Part shown: piece after piece, positions 60,841-64,000 of the stretch | How positions within the stretch are numbered: position 1 is the stretch's first letter | How the letters are laid out: every line of letters begins with the position of its first letter | Source: Balanoglossus misakiensis | Lineage: Eukaryota; Hemichordata | NCBI GenBank assembly: GCA_040954595.2 | Contig: CM082580.2 | Span: 4,712,001-4,776,000 of the forward strand | DNA length: 64,000 nt | Direction of reading: 5' to 3' | Program-made: the position numbers and the translations under genes | Notes under the pieces: generated by a model | Told to the model about the DNA's origin: nothing | What the model saw: the letters and a program-made list of their open reading frames with translations, nothing else | Databases searched by the model: none

Positions 60841-62878
60841 TAATATTTTCCTAAAAGCATGCTCTAATTTGTATGTGTTCTGTATAGTAAAAAGAAATTA
60901 TCGATCACATTTCACAAGCTCTTTGCAAATTTCAATTTTAGCCAATATACATGTACTATGAAGACAATTAACTCATTACAAATATTTGAAATGATCTTGT
61001 CATTTCAACTATGTACTCTTCAAAATAAAATAGAAAGTTCAATTTCGGATACTCTGCTGAACTTGAATTGAAATCAGACAGGCAGTGAGAAAAGAATATG
61101 ACTTACTGTAACATGAACGTACTCTGCGTTGGTATAATAAAAGATTTCTCAGGGCTACTGAAGTGTTGATTAGCTCTCAAGAGAACAGCCACTGGCTTGG
61201 AGATGCTCTTATTCTTACTAGAAATAGCTTATTTTCATAGAAATCAATTATGCAAGGAGACCAAAATGAGTCATTAACTGCTGTCGATCAAAACGGCCCA
61301 CTCTGATTTCAAGTACTACATTGTATTTTATTCCATATGTCACAGTAAAAAAAAGAAAGATCTATAATTTTTGATATCTAAATTTATATATGTAAATGCA
61401 TTAGATATTGATATCATCAGCTGACAATTGTCTTCGTCAGTTTTGTGTTCAAATAACGTATGATCCCTATATATTGCCATACTGAAACTTATTTGATTTT
61501 TAATGGATAGCAACCATTGTACCCCCCTTTTTTAGACATACCAGTAGTCATTACTTCTTGAGTCATTTCTAGCACTGTCCTTTCAACTAGGATAGCTTCC
61601 TACAGACAATTAGACTTCACCTTCAACTGTATGGGTCTTAAATTAGTCAGGCTCGTAATTTTTATTCCATAAAAGAGGGTCAGACTTCAGCTTCTGTGAC
61701 TTAACTATACTTACTCACTTGACAGTTTTTCTACTTTTATAGTCTTTGTATTTTAAGGTCAGCACATTCTGACATAAAATTGTTTTAATACCCTTTTGCC
61801 TAATTTTTTATATCCTTGATGAGACGGCCACTATTGGATTGTGCATAAAAAAAATTGTTGTAAATGTTTATCATTGTGTATATGACGACAACTGTCTGAC
61901 TGCCTTAGAATCATAGAGCAGTAATTGCTTGAAAGTTTATAGTGTTTTTCCCCATTTTTCAATAAATATTTTCCCCCACTATCAGTTCATATCTGACTGC
62001 ATTAAAATTATACTAAATAATCTTTTAACTGTACCACAATAGAAAGTTGATATAAGACATGTACAAATGATTGAAATTGTTTGATCTGATTCCAGACAGC
62101 GAAATCTGACTTTGAAGGCAAGTGGAGACGCTACAAAGACACTAGTACAGAGATTTGCCCGATACCAGAAATCCGATTCATCAAAATTCCACTGGCAAGA
62201 AGGTCAACTCCGTCTATTCCTAGTAATGCCAATGGTAGATTTGCACCAAGACTTACAGGTAAGCAGAATGAATTAAAAAATGAATCTACTTTTCTAAATT
62301 AGATGTAAATTAATAATAAAAAAAAATCAACTCAGAGAGATACCAGTGGTTATAGTTCTTTTTCTATGATCTCCACTAATTGTCACAGGGTAATGGTTGT
62401 AAATGAAATGTATATCTCAGTTTTAAAAAAGGTTTGATGTCAAATGTGTTCAACATACTGTATCATTCAAAAACTTTTAATTTACTGGGGAAAATATCAT
62501 TTCTATGATTTATTTTGAATTTAGGTCTCAGACTGTTGAAACTGGATGATTGAATGAATGAATGAATGAATGATCGTCGATTGATTGATTGATTGATCAA
62601 TTGATTGATTGAGTGGTTAGTTGGTTGGTTGGTTAGTTGAAAGAATGAATGAATGAACGGAAAAAATGGCAAATTTAATGAAGGTTCAGTTAATTCATCT
62701 GTTAATAGCTTAATTGCTTTAGGTGATGTATTTTGTCATCATCATCAGTTTTGATCTCTTCTTTTCCCTGACAGGTGAAGACGAAATCCCTTGTACTCTG
62801 GACATCTCCTCGGCCACGAACACAGTGGTCAATCCTGTAGCTGGCAAAGTGCGCACCATCACACTTCTCTGTCATTAG
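57906..62878 (+). CDS. Unrecognised conserved-looking protein, 339 aa, six exons
   Basis: Coding exons 57906-57937, 58354-58627, 59251-59528, 60436-60604, 62096-62258 and 62775-62878 join in frame with GT..AG introns and end at TAG. The second exon has no ATG near its start, so it is easily missed. The protein starts MSNRTFKTTEK, is basic, and has no signal peptide or membrane segment. It has a Trp/Tyr/Cys-containing stretch (LGGWPYCSNIHVDQYYSPFD, about 104-123), a Ser-rich and probably disordered segment (SASSSRPSF and QRSSSSQDRRLGSG), an aromatic block (ISYDFKHFKHSRQYADQYR) and a C-terminus rich in Pro, Thr and Val. I do not recognise the family. It shares a promoter with Pur, so broad expression is possible. 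No function is proposed. Confidence 0.8.
58143..58182. repeat. TTTA/TTTG tetranucleotide repeat
   Basis: About nine TTTA or TTTG units in the first intron of the 339-aa gene. Confidence 0.85.
59545..59627 (+). mobile_element. TTAA element family A, copy with eroded ends
   Basis: TTTCACCACTATGGTTCAGT start, CCCATTGTTTTCTATG core, GAAGAGGGAACTGGGGGTGAA end; the outer CCCTTT/TTAA is lost on both sides. It starts 17 bp past the exon 3 donor of the 339-aa gene. Confidence 0.7.
59734..60245. mobile_element. 512-bp TTAA-ended element in intron 3 of the 339-aa gene
   Basis: The left end TTAAAGGCACGTAAGCTG (59734-59751) then CAAC is the reverse complement of the right end (60225-60245), with one mismatch over 22 bp. 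Both ends are TTAA. No coding capacity. Confidence 0.75.
60648..60842. repeat. ATC/ACC microsatellite in intron 4 of the 339-aa gene
   Basis: About 195 bp of ATC with ACC stretches, beginning 44 bp after the exon 4 donor. Its frames give poly-Met/Val on the other strand and are not genes. Confidence 0.95.
62549..62656. repeat. GAAT/GATT/GGTT tetranucleotide repeats
   Basis: Successive runs of TGAA, TTGA and TTGG tetranucleotides in the last intron of the 339-aa gene. Confidence 0.85.
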
Positions 62879-63436
62879 CTGATTACATCCACAGAGTATT
62901 TGGGAAGTGGGATTGGATGAGAGAGCCTCAGTGATTCCCTTGGCATCCACTAATTAATACGACTCGCGTTAGAAATGGCCGTTTACTGGGAGGTCTGCTC
63001 GTTGCTCACAATTTCGAAGCCTTGTGATTTTCCATGTTACATCCTGAATGACAAATTTCCATGGCAACTGTTTGTTAACAAGCTCATTATTATTGCATCT
63101 TGAAAGTCCACTGAAGAGAAAATGAGCCAAGCGTTATTTCTAATTAAAATAAACAGAACCATAATTGTCTCCCTGGAGTGTCAATTTTGTCTTTTTTTAA
63201 CCAGACATTGCCAGCATCACAAACATTATATTTCCTTTGCATTGAAACATATCAGATTATCAATAGTAATCTAAACATTCTAGTCTTTTCACTTTCATTA
63301 TAATATTTCAATTTGAAAGATTTGATGGACAAACAGCTTACGGTACTGCTGATTAATGAACATTTACTGATTTTTTTTGTAGATCTGTTTTTCGACCCTT
63401 TGTTCACCCATGTCACTTTTACAGATTCTAACCAGT
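62879..63436 (+). other. 3'UTR and downstream of the 339-aa gene
   Basis: No coding signal. The first good AATAAA is at 63148-63153, giving a 3'UTR of about 290 nt. Confidence 0.45.
63148..63153 (+). terminator. Poly(A) signal of the 339-aa gene
   Basis: AATAAA in the context TTAAAATAAACAG, 270 nt past the TAG stop, with a GT/T-rich stretch about 30 nt downstream. Confidence 0.55.
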
Positions 63437-63529
63437 TTAACCCTTTCATCCCTATTTCCCTTTATAAAGATACAGCGTTGCTATTAAAAACAATGGAGTT
63501 CGACCAAACCATGGTGGTGAAAGTATTAA
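63437..63529 (-). mobile_element. TTAA element family A, intact-length reverse copy
   Basis: TTAA at both ends (63437-63440 and 63526-63529), 93 bp. In reverse it reads TTAATACTTTCACCACCATG, then GGTTTGGTCGAACTCCATTG. Confidence 0.75.
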
Positions 63530-64000
63530 AGGAGGGAGGGGGTTAAGTACACTACAATTATCATGCACAAATTCATGTTAAATGTTGGTGCAACATTTCA
63601 CAACCTCCTAACCAGAATATGTATGGTAGTTTTAATTTCACTACAATAATCACAAAAATATATTGTTTCAGTTTCATTTATTTTTCATTCATTTATAGAA
63701 CAAATACATCTTTTTGTGGAGAGGCACCAGTATAATAATATCTCTGCTACATTTTTGCATTTGCAAACTTTTTTTAGAGGAGGAAGATAAAGGTAAAACT
63801 AAAATGCAATTAATTTTGTTAGTCATATGCATGCTTTATTAAAACATGTACATAACAAATGCAACTAAATGTGAAAAAGTGACATGCATTGAACTTTGAC
63901 ATACAGGCATTATTTGTTCTAACCCAACCCAAACACGAAGTAAAAAAAAATAAAATAAGTAAATTGAAACAGTGTCAGTTATAATTTACCATTGGCAAAA
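63530..64000. other. Window end, no gene seen
   Basis: AT-rich sequence with no recognisable coding exon. A 15-nt block bounded by splice-like signals at 63778-63792 is treated as a finding, not as a gene. Confidence 0.4.

Overview
This is a window of animal nuclear DNA: AT-rich, with spliced genes whose introns have clean GT..AG borders, long non-coding stretches, microsatellites and many small non-autonomous transposons. The gene set (a histamine N-methyltransferase-like gene, a VPS26B-type retromer gene, TBC1D7, a Pur-family gene and an intronless peptide-type GPCR) suggests an invertebrate deuterostome such as a hemichordate, amphioxus or echinoderm. I cannot fix the species.

Layout. 1-125: last exon of an unidentified plus-strand gene, then its probable 3'UTR to about 1740. 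2231-3331 (minus): single-exon class A GPCR. 6071-7963 (plus): HNMT-like methyltransferase, 4 coding exons, 287 aa. 11131-15546 (minus): VPS26B-like, 9 coding exons, 313 aa, with an initiator exon that holds only the ATG. 18078-21401 (minus): TBC1D7, 7 exons, 293 aa. 21.8-27.5 kb: three short hairpins followed by a tandem array with a 1106-bp unit, itself built from sub-repeats of about 225 bp. 27772-36229 (plus): DUF547 protein, 7 exons, 327 aa. 36.3-44.4 kb: a long stretch with no gene I can support. 44410-57632 (minus): Pur-alpha/beta-like protein, 7 exons, 248 aa. 57906-62878 (plus): a 6-exon gene for an unrecognised 339-aa protein, head to head with the Pur gene across 273 bp. After 62.9 kb: 3'UTR and repeats. 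Every multi-exon model keeps its reading frame through all its junctions.

How the genes relate. They look like independent housekeeping or signalling genes, not one pathway. TBC1D7 (TSC complex, mTORC1 control) and VPS26 (retromer, endosomal recycling) both act at endolysosomal membranes, but nothing shows they are linked. The Pur gene and the 339-aa gene probably share a bidirectional promoter with a perfect CRE and a CCAAT box.

Most unusual signals. (1) The 21.8-27.5 kb array carries ten perfect DR1 nuclear-receptor sites (AGGTCA repeats), many in a DR4+DR1 composite, and an eleventh isolated perfect DR1 lies 285 bp upstream of the TBC1D7 start. (2) Several families of small elements end in TTAA with inverted termini, one in about ten copies of roughly 93 bp. 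One appears to supply the poly(A) signal of the DUF547 gene, and another carries a 26-bp palindrome and an NRF-1-type site. (3) Long perfect hairpins sit in TBC1D7 introns and upstream of that gene. (4) The HNMT-like enzyme keeps the SAM fold but differs at two of the histamine-contacting positions.
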